From CAZXBB01 sp964638815 (GTDB taxonomy: Bacteria > Planctomycetota > Phycisphaerae > Phycisphaerales > SM1A02), in assembly GCA_964638815.1 (NCBI GenBank), contig CAZXBB010000220.1, positions 1 to 28,239 on the forward strand: a stretch of DNA of 28,239 nt, given 5' to 3'. A model generated the notes under the pieces. It saw nothing but the letters and a program-made list of their open reading frames with translations. It had not been told where the DNA came from and made no database searches. Made by a program: the position numbers and the translations under genes. This document shows positions 1 through 7,490 of the stretch, piece by piece (within the stretch, counting starts at the first letter, position 1; each line of letters begins with the position of its first letter).

Positions 1-55
1 CGCCGCGCGCCGTGACGACGACGGCGAACGCGGTCACCGCAAAAACTGGCTTCAT
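1..55 (-). CDS. N-terminus of an exported protein (partial)
   Basis: Only the first 18 codons lie in the window; the gene runs off the left edge. The start ATG at 55 is preceded by a strong Shine-Dalgarno stretch (AGGAGGAGG) at a good distance. An in-frame ATG two codons earlier sits too close to that site. The visible residues, MKPVFAVTAFAVVVTARG, have one lysine followed by a hydrophobic run, as at the start of a signal peptide. It lies 46 bases downstream of gapA on the same strand and may be co-transcribed with it. The function cannot be told from this fragment. Confidence 0.6.
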   Translation of the reverse strand, partial: MKPVFAVTAFAVVVTARG

Positions 56-101
56 GGTCATCCTCCTCCTGTCGCTCCGCCGGCGCGCGCGCGGAGCCGC
101 A

Positions 102-1145
102 TCACTGACGCGAACCGACGGCCGCCACGGCGGGCTCCTTCGCCGCCATCATCTCCAGCATGTCCACGCAGCGCGTCGCGTAGCCCATCTCGTTGTCGTA
201 CCAGCTCACGACCTTGAAGAAACGGTCGTTCAGGCCGATCGCGGCGAGCGAGTCGTAGATGCTGCTGTGCGGGTCTCCGATGAAGTCGCTCGAGACCACC
301 TCCTCGTCGCAGTACGCGAGCACGCCCTCCATCGGACCCGCCGCGGCCTTCTTCATGGCGTCGTTGATGGCCTCGATGCTGGTCGGCTTCGCCGTGCGGA
401 AGGTGAGATCGACGACGGAGACGTCGGCCACCGGTACGCGATAGGCCATGCCGGTGAGCTTGCCCTTGAGCTCGGGCAGGCACAGGCCGACCGCCTTGGC
501 GGCGCCGGTGGAGGCGGGAATGATGTTCGCGTACGCGTTGCGGCCGCCTCGGAAGTCCTTCTTGCTCGGGCCGTCCTGCGTCGGCTGGGTGGCGGTCGCG
601 GCGTGGATCGTCGCCATCAGGCCCTCTTCGAGGCCGAACGCGTCGTTGATGACCTTCGCGACGGGAGCCAGGCAGTTCGTCGTGCACGACGCGTTCGAGA
701 TCACGCGATCGGTCTTGGGGTTGTACCTGTCGTGGTTGACCTTGTACGCGAGCGTCGGCACCTCGTCGGGCGTCTTGGTGGGGGCGCTGATGATCACGCG
801 ATGTGCGCCCGCGTCGATGTGCTTGTGCGCCGCGTCGTACGTGGTGAAGAGCCCCGTCGATTCGAGCACGTAGTCCACTTCCATGCTCTTCCACGGCAAC
901 GCGCCCGGATCGCGCTCGCTCAGACAACGCGTCGTCTGGCCGCCGCAGGAGAAGCCGTCGGCGGTGAGCGTGACGTCGTGCTCGAACCGCCCGTGCGTCG
1001 AGTCGTACTTGAGCAGGTATGCGAGGTTGTCCGCCGGTACGAGGTCGTTGATCGCCACGATCTCGAAGCCGCCGCGAGCCACCGCCTGCCGGTAGAAGAG
1101 CCGCCCGATCCGCCCGAAGCCGTTGATCGCGATCTTGATTGCCAT
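102..1145 (-). CDS. gapA: Glyceraldehyde-3-phosphate dehydrogenase, NAD-type
   Basis: This is the cytoplasmic glycolytic enzyme that oxidises glyceraldehyde-3-phosphate to 1,3-bisphosphoglycerate with NAD. The 347-residue product has the Rossmann motif INGFGRIGR at about 7-15. Asp34 in AINDL is the usual NAD-selecting residue. The active-site signature SNASCTTNCLAP carries catalytic Cys154. The segments DGPSKKDFRGGR and STGAAKAVG match the E. coli GapA-like class I form, and SWYDNEMGYATR is near the C-terminus. The length is slightly above the usual 330-340 because of a short alanine-rich tail. ATG at 1145 follows AAGGAG at about 8 bases. A possible -10 (TATCCT, minus strand, 1169-1174) would give a short leader. 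It is divergent from the kinase gene at 1218. Confidence 0.97.
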   Translation of the reverse strand: MAIKIAINGFGRIGRLFYRQAVARGGFEIVAINDLVPADNLAYLLKYDSTHGRFEHDVTLTADGFSCGGQTTRCLSERDPGALPWKSMEVDYVLESTGLFTTYDAAHKHIDAGAHRVIISAPTKTPDEVPTLAYKVNHDRYNPKTDRVISNASCTTNCLAPVAKVINDAFGLEEGLMATIHAATATQPTQDGPSKKDFRGGRNAYANIIPASTGAAKAVGLCLPELKGKLTGMAYRVPVADVSVVDLTFRTAKPTSIEAINDAMKKAAAGPMEGVLAYCDEEVVSSDFIGDPHSSIYDSLAAIGLNDRFFKVVSWYDNEMGYATRCVDMLEMMAAKEPAVAAVGSRQ

Positions 1146-1168
1146 CGCACGTTTCTCCTTATTGACAA

Positions 1169-1174
1169 GGATAT
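1169..1174 (-). promoter_or_regulatory. Candidate -10 box for gapA
   Basis: On the minus strand the hexamer TATCCT lies 23 bases before the gapA ATG, with the ribosome binding site AAGGAG between them. No good -35 is visible at 17 bases. The assignment rests on position and the TANNNT pattern seen before other genes here. Confidence 0.3.
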
Positions 1175-1203
1175 GCCTGCGTCGGGGCAGACGCAAACGG
1201 CGG

Positions 1204-1209
1204 TATGCT
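1204..1209 (+). promoter_or_regulatory. Candidate -10 box, leaderless start of the kinase gene
   Basis: TATGCT lies 8 bases before the ATG at 1218. There is no Shine-Dalgarno sequence in the short gap, so transcription would begin at or next to the start codon. Confidence 0.35.
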
Positions 1210-1217
1210 CTTCGGCC

Positions 1218-2141
1218 ATGGATCGACTCACGGACCGACCCTGGATCGCCGGGCACGATGTCGGGGTCGAGCTGGCGCGCGAGCTGGTCGAACGCGCGTT
1301 CCCGGCGCTCGCCCCCGCGCGGCTCGATGCGTTCGGCATCGGGTGGGACAACACGGTGTTCCTCGTCAACGACGCGTGGGTGTTCCGGTTTCCCCGGCGT
1401 CGGATCGCGGTGGATCTGCTCGACGCGGAGAACGCCGTGCTGCCCGCCATCGCGGCGCGTCTCCCGCTGCCGATCCCGGTGCCGGCGATGATCGCGCGCG
1501 ACGCCGACCCGCGTTTTCCCTGGCCGTTCGCGGGCTACCGGATGCTGCCCGGGCACACGGCGGACCGCGCCGCGCTCGACGCCGGGCGCCGCGCCGCCTG
1601 GGCTGCGCCGCTCGCGAGGTTCCTCGCCGCGCTCCACGCGCAATCCGCATCCGCCGCGCCGCCCGACGGGCTCCGCCGGCTCGACGTCGCGCACCGAGCG
1701 CCGCGTCTGGAACGACGCCTGCGGGACGCCGTCGCCGGCGGCTGGCTCGAAACGGCCGCGCCCTGGTGCGCGCTGCTCGAGGACACGCCGCGTGACTACG
1801 ATCCCGACACGACAACGCTCGTGCACGGGGATCTTCACGCCGCGAACCTCCTGGCCGACGGCGACGGCAGGCCCGCCGGCGTGATCGACTGGGGCGACGT
1901 CCACCGCGGTGACGCCGCGGTCGATCTCTCCATCGCCCACGGGTTCCTGCCGCCGGCGGCGCACGCGGTGTTCCGGGCGGCATACGGGCCGATCGATGAC
2001 GCCGCGTGGCGGATGGCGCGGTTCAAGGCGCTCCAGACGGCGGTGGCGCTCCTCGCGTACGGGCACGACACGGGCAACGAACCGCTCGAGCGCGAAGCCC
2101 GCGTTTCGCTTTCCTTCCTGGCGGCTGCGGGCGGGCGCTGA
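1218..2141 (+). CDS. Aminoglycoside phosphotransferase-fold kinase
   Basis: This 307-residue protein belongs to the APH/choline kinase-like family (PF01636), which transfers phosphate from ATP to a hydroxyl of a small molecule. The catalytic loop LVHGDLHAANLL at about 201-212 has the Brenner-type HGD with Asp205 and Asn210. The metal-binding motif VIDWGDVHRGDAAVDLS starts near 222. The N-lobe begins near IGWDNTVFLVNDAWVFRFP, and a GYRMLPGHT segment follows as in many family members. Start choice: ATG at 1218 opens the recognisable domain, and the frame upstream runs through the gapA promoter. No ribosome binding site is seen. Substrate is unknown: these genes are often labelled antibiotic resistance, but most genomic copies have metabolic or unassigned roles. 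It is not linked to any resistance gene here. Confidence 0.85.
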   Translation: MDRLTDRPWIAGHDVGVELARELVERAFPALAPARLDAFGIGWDNTVFLVNDAWVFRFPRRRIAVDLLDAENAVLPAIAARLPLPIPVPAMIARDADPRFPWPFAGYRMLPGHTADRAALDAGRRAAWAAPLARFLAALHAQSASAAPPDGLRRLDVAHRAPRLERRLRDAVAGGWLETAAPWCALLEDTPRDYDPDTTTLVHGDLHAANLLADGDGRPAGVIDWGDVHRGDAAVDLSIAHGFLPPAAHAVFRAAYGPIDDAAWRMARFKALQTAVALLAYGHDTGNEPLEREARVSLSFLAAAGGR

Positions 2142-2149
2142 GGCGTCGC

Positions 2150-2218
2150 GATCCGGGGTGCGATCCGGGGTGCGATCCGGGGCGCAATCCGGGGTGCGAT
2201 CCGGGGTGCGATCCGGGG
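2150..2218 (+). repeat. 12-bp tandem repeat array, GATCCGGGGTGC type
   Basis: Five full units and one partial unit of a 12-bp repeat begin 8 bases after the kinase stop codon. Three full units are identical (GATCCGGGGTGC). One differs at T-to-C and one at G-to-A in the first base, and the last partial unit ends in GGGGAAT. No spacers are present. A related array with the same core lies at 25069-25164. Confidence 0.95.
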
Positions 2219-2220
2219 AA

Positions 2221-2226
2221 TAGAAT
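2221..2226 (+). promoter_or_regulatory. Candidate -10 box upstream of the beta-helix gene
   Basis: TAGAAT follows directly after the 12-bp array and lies about 115 bases before the ATG at 2343. A transcript from here would have a long leader containing the three 15-bp repeats. No convincing -35 can be named because the upstream sequence is the array. Confidence 0.25.
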
Positions 2227-2267
2227 CCGCCGCAGCACCGCCGGTGGCCGCCGCGCACGAAACCCGC

Positions 2268-2312
2268 GGTCGTGACGTAGCTGGTCGTGATGTAGCCAGT
2301 CGTGACGTAGCA
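2268..2312 (+). repeat. Three tandem 15-bp repeats
   Basis: Three adjacent copies of GGTCGTGACGTAGCT differ from each other at one to four positions. They lie 30 bases before the beta-helix gene start, inside the likely leader or operator region. They could be tandem protein-binding sites or simply slippage products. Confidence 0.85.
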
Positions 2313-2342
2313 CAAGGGACCGGATCGGTCCGGAGAACGAGC

Positions 2343-3953
2343 ATGCCTTGCAACCAGGTGCGCCGGCGGAGCAGGCTGATGGTCGCGTGCGGGCTGAGCG
2401 CAGGCCTGGCGGGCTTCGTCCCGCCCGCGGCGGCTGACGTCGTCCACGTGCCGGTGGACGCGTCGACGATCCAGGCCGGCATCGAGCTCGCGGAGACCGG
2501 TGACGAGGTCGTCGTCGCGGACGGCGTGTACACGGGCGCGGGGAACCGCAACGTGGACTTCCTCGGCAGGGCGATCACCGTCCGCAGCGCGAACGGACCG
2601 GCCAACTGCGTCGTGGACGGCGGAAGCGTCGTCGGGCGACACGGGTTCGTCTTCGGCACAGGCGAGGGCGGCGCGTCCCGCCTCGAGGGCTTCACCATCC
2701 GCAACTTCGTCGCGATCGACGACGGGGCCGGCGTCCAGGCGCTCGGTGCCGCCCCGACCATCGTCAACTGCGTCTTCGAGGCGTGCGAGGTGCTCGATGG
2801 GAACGGCGGTGCACTGGCGACGAGCGGCGACGGGATCCTCGTCGAGGGATGCGTGTTCACGATGAACAAGGCGCTGCGCGGCGGCGCTCTCTGGGTCGAG
2901 GGGGGCGGGAACGTCGTCCGCGACTGCGAGTTCGAATCCAACACGGCGCTCATCCGCGGCGGCGCCGCCAGCGGGTCGGGGACGTTCGTCGATTGCCGAT
3001 TCACCGGGAACGAGGTCGTCGCGGAGCCGTACGTCAGCTTCTTCGGCGCCGGCGGCGCGGTGGCGGGAACGGGCGGCCTGCTGGTGCTCGACGGCTGCAC
3101 GTTCGAGCACAACAGCGTGAGCGCACTCGACGCGGCGCTGGGCGGCGCGGTCTCGAGCATCAGCGCGATCGGCGTCGAGGCGACGCGCTGTGTCTTCCGC
3201 GACAACGCCGCCACGGCGACGGAGGCGGGATTCCGGGAGGGGCTCGGCGGTGCGATCTACAGCTTCAACGCCGGCATCCGTGTGCACGGATGCGTCTTCG
3301 TGGCGAACCGCGTCGATGGGGACCCCAGGTGCGGGCCCGCGATCTGCCACGACGGTGACGACTTCGAAGCGGTGAACTGCACGGTCGCCTTCAATTACGC
3401 GGAACCGGCGGACGACGCCGCGAGCGTCGGCGTGGACACGTTCGCCGGCGCGGTCGAGGTCGTCAACTGCGTGATGCACGGGATCCTCGCGTGCGGTCTG
3501 GAGATTGCGCTCGGCCAGGGAGCCGCGGACGTGCGCTACTCGAGCATCGACTGCGTGACGCCGGGAACCGGCAACATCTTCGGCGACCCGATGCTGACGG
3601 ACGACGGTCATCTCGCGCCCGGTTCGCCCTGCATCGACAGCGGCAGCAACGCCGCGGTGCCGCCCGGGTTGACGATCGACATCGACGGCGACGCGCGCCG
3701 GCAGGACGATCCCGGGACGCCCGACACCGGCGAAGGCGCCGCACCCATCGTCGACATGGGGGCCGACGAGTTCGCCGCGGCGGTCTGCCCCGGGGACGTG
3801 GACGGGAACGGTGACATCGGTTTCGGCGACGTGCTCGCGGTGCTCGCCGCGTGGGGTCCGTGCGAGGCGTGCCCGGAGGACGTGGACGGCGACGGGGACG
3901 CGGGGTTCGGCGACGTGCTCGCCATCCTCGCGGGGTGGGGGCCCTGCGGCTGA
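2343..3953 (+). CDS. Secreted right-handed beta-helix protein with dockerin-like tail
   Basis: This 536-residue exported protein has a basic N-terminus (RRRSR) and a hydrophobic signal segment ending near VPPAAA (about residue 31). The body opens with VDASTIQAGIELAETGDEVVVADGVYTG, the usual entry to parallel beta-helix (PbH1, polymorphic outer-membrane-like) proteins. Rungs such as VNCVFEACEV and EGCVFTMNKALRGGALWVEGG follow, with CVF and GGA repeats. Residues 482-536 hold two copies of a calcium-loop tail, DVDGNGDIGFGDVLAVLAAW then GPC, typical of Phycisphaerales secreted proteins. The role is probably extracellular or surface-anchored; no catalytic residues were recognised. ATG at 2343 has GGAGAACGAGC before it. 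An internal ATG at 2379 would leave a shorter signal peptide. Confidence 0.85.
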   Translation: MPCNQVRRRSRLMVACGLSAGLAGFVPPAAADVVHVPVDASTIQAGIELAETGDEVVVADGVYTGAGNRNVDFLGRAITVRSANGPANCVVDGGSVVGRHGFVFGTGEGGASRLEGFTIRNFVAIDDGAGVQALGAAPTIVNCVFEACEVLDGNGGALATSGDGILVEGCVFTMNKALRGGALWVEGGGNVVRDCEFESNTALIRGGAASGSGTFVDCRFTGNEVVAEPYVSFFGAGGAVAGTGGLLVLDGCTFEHNSVSALDAALGGAVSSISAIGVEATRCVFRDNAATATEAGFREGLGGAIYSFNAGIRVHGCVFVANRVDGDPRCGPAICHDGDDFEAVNCTVAFNYAEPADDAASVGVDTFAGAVEVVNCVMHGILACGLEIALGQGAADVRYSSIDCVTPGTGNIFGDPMLTDDGHLAPGSPCIDSGSNAAVPPGLTIDIDGDARRQDDPGTPDTGEGAAPIVDMGADEFAAAVCPGDVDGNGDIGFGDVLAVLAAWGPCEACPEDVDGDGDAGFGDVLAILAGWGPCG

Positions 3954-4040
3954 GGCGAGCGCCGTTCAGTACCGCCGCGTGTGATGCGACGGTGCGCGAG
4001 GCCGACCGTTCCCGGCCCAGGGATTCCGCTGTATCGGGGC

Positions 4041-7000
4041 TCAGAACCGGAAGCTCACGCCGCCGCTCACCGTCGTCGCCTCCGATTCGTCCCCGTTGAG
4101 GACTTCCGCCCGCAGGTACGCGAAGCCGTTGTCGCTGACCGGCAGGCCGAACCCGCCGCCGTAGTACAGCGCGGTGTCGTCGCGGGTTCCGGTGTCCACG
4201 GTGAACGGGTTGCCGCCGACCGCGAAGGCCGCCTCGATGTTGTCGTTGTCGAGGAACTCGTGCTGCCAGCCGAAGCCGAACTGCCAGAAGCCACCGTTCG
4301 TCTGGAGGAACTGGATCGCGATGCCCAGGCGGCTGCGGAGCGAATCGGAGTCGTTGCCCGCCACCGCCAGGTTCGCGCCGCCGGCGCCCGTCTCGGTGAA
4401 GCTGTCGTAGTCGAAGTAGCTGTACTGGATCGAGGCGGTCGGACGCAGCGACCACGCGTTGTCGATGCGCCAGTCGTAGCCGGTGCCGACGTACCCGGTG
4501 AGATCGAAGCCGTCGTAGTCGCCCTTCGCCTCGAGGCCGAGCGTCGGGATGGACCGCGTGCTGTCGTAGCTCGACGAACCGAACGAAAGGGACGCGTCCA
4601 CGAAGAAATCGTCGCGCACCCATGTCATGTACGGACCGACGCGGAACGTCTTGACGTCGAGGCCGCCGAGGCTCTCGTTGTAGTCGCCGTTGTTCGCCGT
4701 GTACGCGAACGCGACGCCGCCGATCGTCGATTCGCTCAGCCGGTAGTCGACGCCGATCGCGGCTCCGTACGCGTCGGAGTCGTAGCCGGTGCGGTTGCCG
4801 CTCGTTTCCTGCTCGCTGAAGACGCCGAAGCCGCGGGCGAACACACCGAGCCGCCGGTCCGTCGCGGTCTCGAGATCGGCCCAGCCGAAGGGGTTGTCGG
4901 ATTGCTCGATCGCCTGTCCGACGATGTACGGATCCTCGGCGTTCAGCGCGAGCGCGCCGCGCGGCAGCCCGGGCTGCATCTGCATCGTGAACCCGTCGCC
5001 GCCGCCCCGTCGCGCCGAGAGGTAGCTGGTCTGCATGCCCGTGAAGTCCGTGGCCAGGTCGATGCCGAGCTGGGTCGCGACGTTGTGACGTTCGGGGCTC
5101 AACTCGAGGAGCGCCTGGTTGTAATCGGTCGCGTCGAGCGGATCGAGCAGGCCCAGGAGACCGGCGGCCTCGCTCGTCGGGTCGGAGTTGGCGACCGGGA
5201 TCAGCATGTCGAGCGCGAGGGCGATCGTCCTGTTGTTGCCGGCGTTCGCGGGCGAGCTGAAGGCGTCGGCGTCGCGCACCGCCTGGAGGCTGTACGCGTT
5301 GTCGCCGTTTTCGAAGCCCGCATCGCGCTGGATCGTGAAGCTCAGCGTCACCGACGACGTGTCGATGGTCGCACCGCCGTCGAACACGCCGCCGTCGGCC
5401 TCGATGATCCTGAAGAGCTGGCCCGCCCTGATGAAATCGGAGCTCGCGATGTTCACCGCGATCGTGCTCCCGCCCTCGAGGGTGGCCGTCCCGGTGACGT
5501 CGAGGAGGTCGGCGGTCACGTTCGCCCCGTTGAGATCGACACGCAGCGTGCTGCCCGCCTGCTGAACGTAATTGCCGCCGACGGTCAGCGTGCCGAGTCC
5601 GGATCCCGGCTCGACGATGCCGCCGGAGGCGGCCGTGAGGTTGCCCATCACGGTCCCGCCGCCGGCGAGGATGCCGGTCGTGTTGACGAACGTCGCCCCG
5701 GCGACTGATCCGCCCAGCGCGACCCTCCCGCCGTCGATGTTGAAGTCGCCCATGAACGTGTTGACGGCCTCGAGCGTGAGCGTGCCGGTGCCCGTCTTGC
5801 GAAGCGATCCGTTCGAGATCACGCCCGCAATCGTCGTGTTCGCGGTCGTCGCGAACGTCTGCTCCATCGCGCCGAGATCGATCGTGCCGTTCAGACGGAG
5901 CGTGTCGCTGCCTTCGATGGCGAGCGTCGTCGCACCCGCCGTCGCGAAGACGACGTCGTTTGCGATCTCGCGCGGCCCCCCCGACGTTATGAGCGTCGCG
6001 TTGTTCGTGATCGTGAGCGATCCCGTCCCGAGCGCCGCGTTGCTTCCGAGCCCGAGCATGGCGCCGTCCGCGGACAGCGTCACGCCGCCGTCGAACGTGT
6101 TCATGCCGTTCAGCAGCACGAGCGACGTCGTGGTGATGTCGAGGTCGCCGGTGCCCTGGATGACGCCGCCGAAGAGCGACGTGCCGGACGAGAGCGTCAG
6201 GGTGTTCCCATTCAGCTCGATCGTGCCGGCGGGATTGCCGCCGTTCGAGATCGCTCCGATCGTCTCGTTCGCGAGCAGCTCGAGCGTCGCGGTCGAGGCG
6301 CTGAGCGTGACGAGCCCGGTGTCGGGCAGCGCGTCGAGGTCGACCTGGAGGATGCCGTCCTGGATCGTCGTCTGCCCCGCATAGGTGTGGATGCCGCCGA
6401 GACCGCTCAGCAGCAGGTTGCCGCTGCCCTTCTTGCTCAGGCTGCCGTCTCCGCTGATCAGGCCCCGCAGCTCCAGGCTGTTGACCCCGCCGACGTTGAA
6501 GGCCAGGGCATCGATCGTCACGTCGTTCGCGATGACGCGGCCGTCCGCGTCGGACTCGAGCGTCGCGGTCGACGTGACGGTGAGGTCGCCGGTGCCGAGC
6601 GCGTTGTCGTCACCGACGACGATCGTGCCGCCCGCGAGCCGCGTTCCGCCGGTGTAGGCGTTCGCCTGCGTGAGGACCAGCCGCCCGCCGCCGGTCTTCG
6701 TGACTCCGCCGCCGCTGTCGGAGATGACGCCGTTGATCGTCGTGTCGAACAGGCCCGAGACGATCAGCACGGTGTCCACGGTATCGGTGAGATCGACGTT
6801 CCCGCCGATGGTCAGGTTGGCAGTCGTGGCGATGAAGTTGAGCACGTCGCCGGTGCCGGCGATGTCCACGTTGATGACCTGGTCGAAGTTGCTGTCGTTG
6901 TGCACCGCGAAGCCGTCCGCGATGCCGAGCGTGCCCGTGCCGCTGATGTCGTACGAGCCGGTGGCCCCCGTGAAGATGATGTTCTGGATGTCGGTGAGGG

Positions 7001-7235
7001 CGTCGTCCGCGCCGGTGATCGTCAACTGCGGGCTCGGGCCGAAGCGAATGAGCATCCCGATCACGCCGCCGCTCATGGCGCCGGGTACGCCGTTCGGGTC
7101 CCAGTTCAGAGCGTTCTGCCAGTCGCCGTCCACGAAGCCCGACCAGATGATGTCGGCAGTGGCCACGTTGGCGCCGGTGAGCACGGCGGCGATCCCGAGT
7201 CCGGCGGCGTGAGTCTTCATCCGATTCGCGTTCAT
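4041..7235 (-). CDS. Type Va autotransporter with PATR repeats and C-terminal beta-barrel
   Basis: This 1064-residue protein has a signal peptide (MKTHAAGLGIAAVLTGANVATA, cut near residue 28). A long Gly/Thr/Leu-rich passenger follows, made of repeated autotransporter-associated beta strands such as LRKTGTGTLTLEAVNTFMGD and VTKTGGGRLVLTQANAYTGG (PF12951 type). A linker with LDPLDATDYNQALLELSPE leads into the C-terminal beta-domain from about residue 790. There alternating strands such as GVFARGFGVFSEQE and RVGPYMTWVRDDFFVDASLS end in SGGVSFRF, with the terminal phenylalanine expected of outer-membrane barrels. By family knowledge the barrel sits in the outer membrane and exports the passenger. 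Start at 7235 has GAGG 6 bases upstream; an ATG five codons later is an alternative. The passenger has no recognised enzymatic domain. Confidence 0.9.
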   Translation of the reverse strand: MNANRMKTHAAGLGIAAVLTGANVATADIIWSGFVDGDWQNALNWDPNGVPGAMSGGVIGMLIRFGPSPQLTITGADDALTDIQNIIFTGATGSYDISGTGTLGIADGFAVHNDSNFDQVINVDIAGTGDVLNFIATTANLTIGGNVDLTDTVDTVLIVSGLFDTTINGVISDSGGGVTKTGGGRLVLTQANAYTGGTRLAGGTIVVGDDNALGTGDLTVTSTATLESDADGRVIANDVTIDALAFNVGGVNSLELRGLISGDGSLSKKGSGNLLLSGLGGIHTYAGQTTIQDGILQVDLDALPDTGLVTLSASTATLELLANETIGAISNGGNPAGTIELNGNTLTLSSGTSLFGGVIQGTGDLDITTTSLVLLNGMNTFDGGVTLSADGAMLGLGSNAALGTGSLTITNNATLITSGGPREIANDVVFATAGATTLAIEGSDTLRLNGTIDLGAMEQTFATTANTTIAGVISNGSLRKTGTGTLTLEAVNTFMGDFNIDGGRVALGGSVAGATFVNTTGILAGGGTVMGNLTAASGGIVEPGSGLGTLTVGGNYVQQAGSTLRVDLNGANVTADLLDVTGTATLEGGSTIAVNIASSDFIRAGQLFRIIEADGGVFDGGATIDTSSVTLSFTIQRDAGFENGDNAYSLQAVRDADAFSSPANAGNNRTIALALDMLIPVANSDPTSEAAGLLGLLDPLDATDYNQALLELSPERHNVATQLGIDLATDFTGMQTSYLSARRGGGDGFTMQMQPGLPRGALALNAEDPYIVGQAIEQSDNPFGWADLETATDRRLGVFARGFGVFSEQETSGNRTGYDSDAYGAAIGVDYRLSESTIGGVAFAYTANNGDYNESLGGLDVKTFRVGPYMTWVRDDFFVDASLSFGSSSYDSTRSIPTLGLEAKGDYDGFDLTGYVGTGYDWRIDNAWSLRPTASIQYSYFDYDSFTETGAGGANLAVAGNDSDSLRSRLGIAIQFLQTNGGFWQFGFGWQHEFLDNDNIEAAFAVGGNPFTVDTGTRDDTALYYGGGFGLPVSDNGFAYLRAEVLNGDESEATTVSGGVSFRF

Positions 7236-7255
7236 GGGGGGCCTCTGTCGGGTTG

Positions 7256-7278
7256 CCGCCCCCTCGCGGTCGGGGCGG
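7256..7278 (-). promoter_or_regulatory. GC hairpin in the autotransporter leader
   Basis: A perfect 7-bp stem (CCGCCCC / GGGGCGG) with a 9-base loop ends 20 bases before the autotransporter start. It would form in the 5' untranslated region just upstream of the GAGG ribosome site. It may affect mRNA stability or initiation, or may be a chance product of high GC. Confidence 0.35.
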
Positions 7279-7490
7279 AGCGGCGCAATCTTCCCTCGGG
7301 GGCGAATGATTACAGGAACGGCGGGAGTTCGCCACTCAGTCGGCGACGCCCCGCGCCGGGGAGTCCGGGTTACGTCGAAGGTAATCCGCCACGCTTCCCG
7401 TGCGCCGTTTCGCCCTCGCGCGGCCGCAAGGGCGTGCTCCGGCGTTCCGTCTGTGCGGCCTGCGCGGGCCGGCGTGCCTGATAACGGGAG

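Noticed and set aside
1162..1167. Perfect TTGACA hexamer on the plus strand as -35 of the kinase gene
   Set aside because: The candidate -10 (TATGCT at 1204) is 36 bases away, and no TANNNT lies at 16-18 bases. The hexamer is probably chance beside the gapA ribosome site.
12..1217. 400-residue N-terminal extension of the kinase frame
   Set aside because: It is antisense to gapA, rich in Arg/Val/Glu, and the family domain begins after the ATG at 1218.
1218..2141. Aminoglycoside resistance gene
   Set aside because: The fold is that of aminoglycoside kinases, but the family is broad and no resistance-type substrate motif or mobile context supports it.
2150..2218. Possible CRISPR array at the short repeats
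   Set aside because: The units are contiguous 12-bp copies without unique spacers, and no cas gene is present. The same applies to the arrays at 25069 and 27702.
102..3611. 1169-residue open frame on the minus strand through gapA, the kinase and the beta-helix gene
   Set aside because: Only the last 347 residues (gapA) are real. The rest is antisense to two convincing genes and is low-complexity Arg/Ala/Asp sequence typical of shadows in GC-rich DNA.
7380..7490. Intrinsic terminator after the cobalamin adenosyltransferase gene
   Set aside because: Short GC stems exist (CGGCC/GGCCG around 7458-7473, GCCCT/AGGGC upstream) but none is followed by a T-run in the transcript direction.
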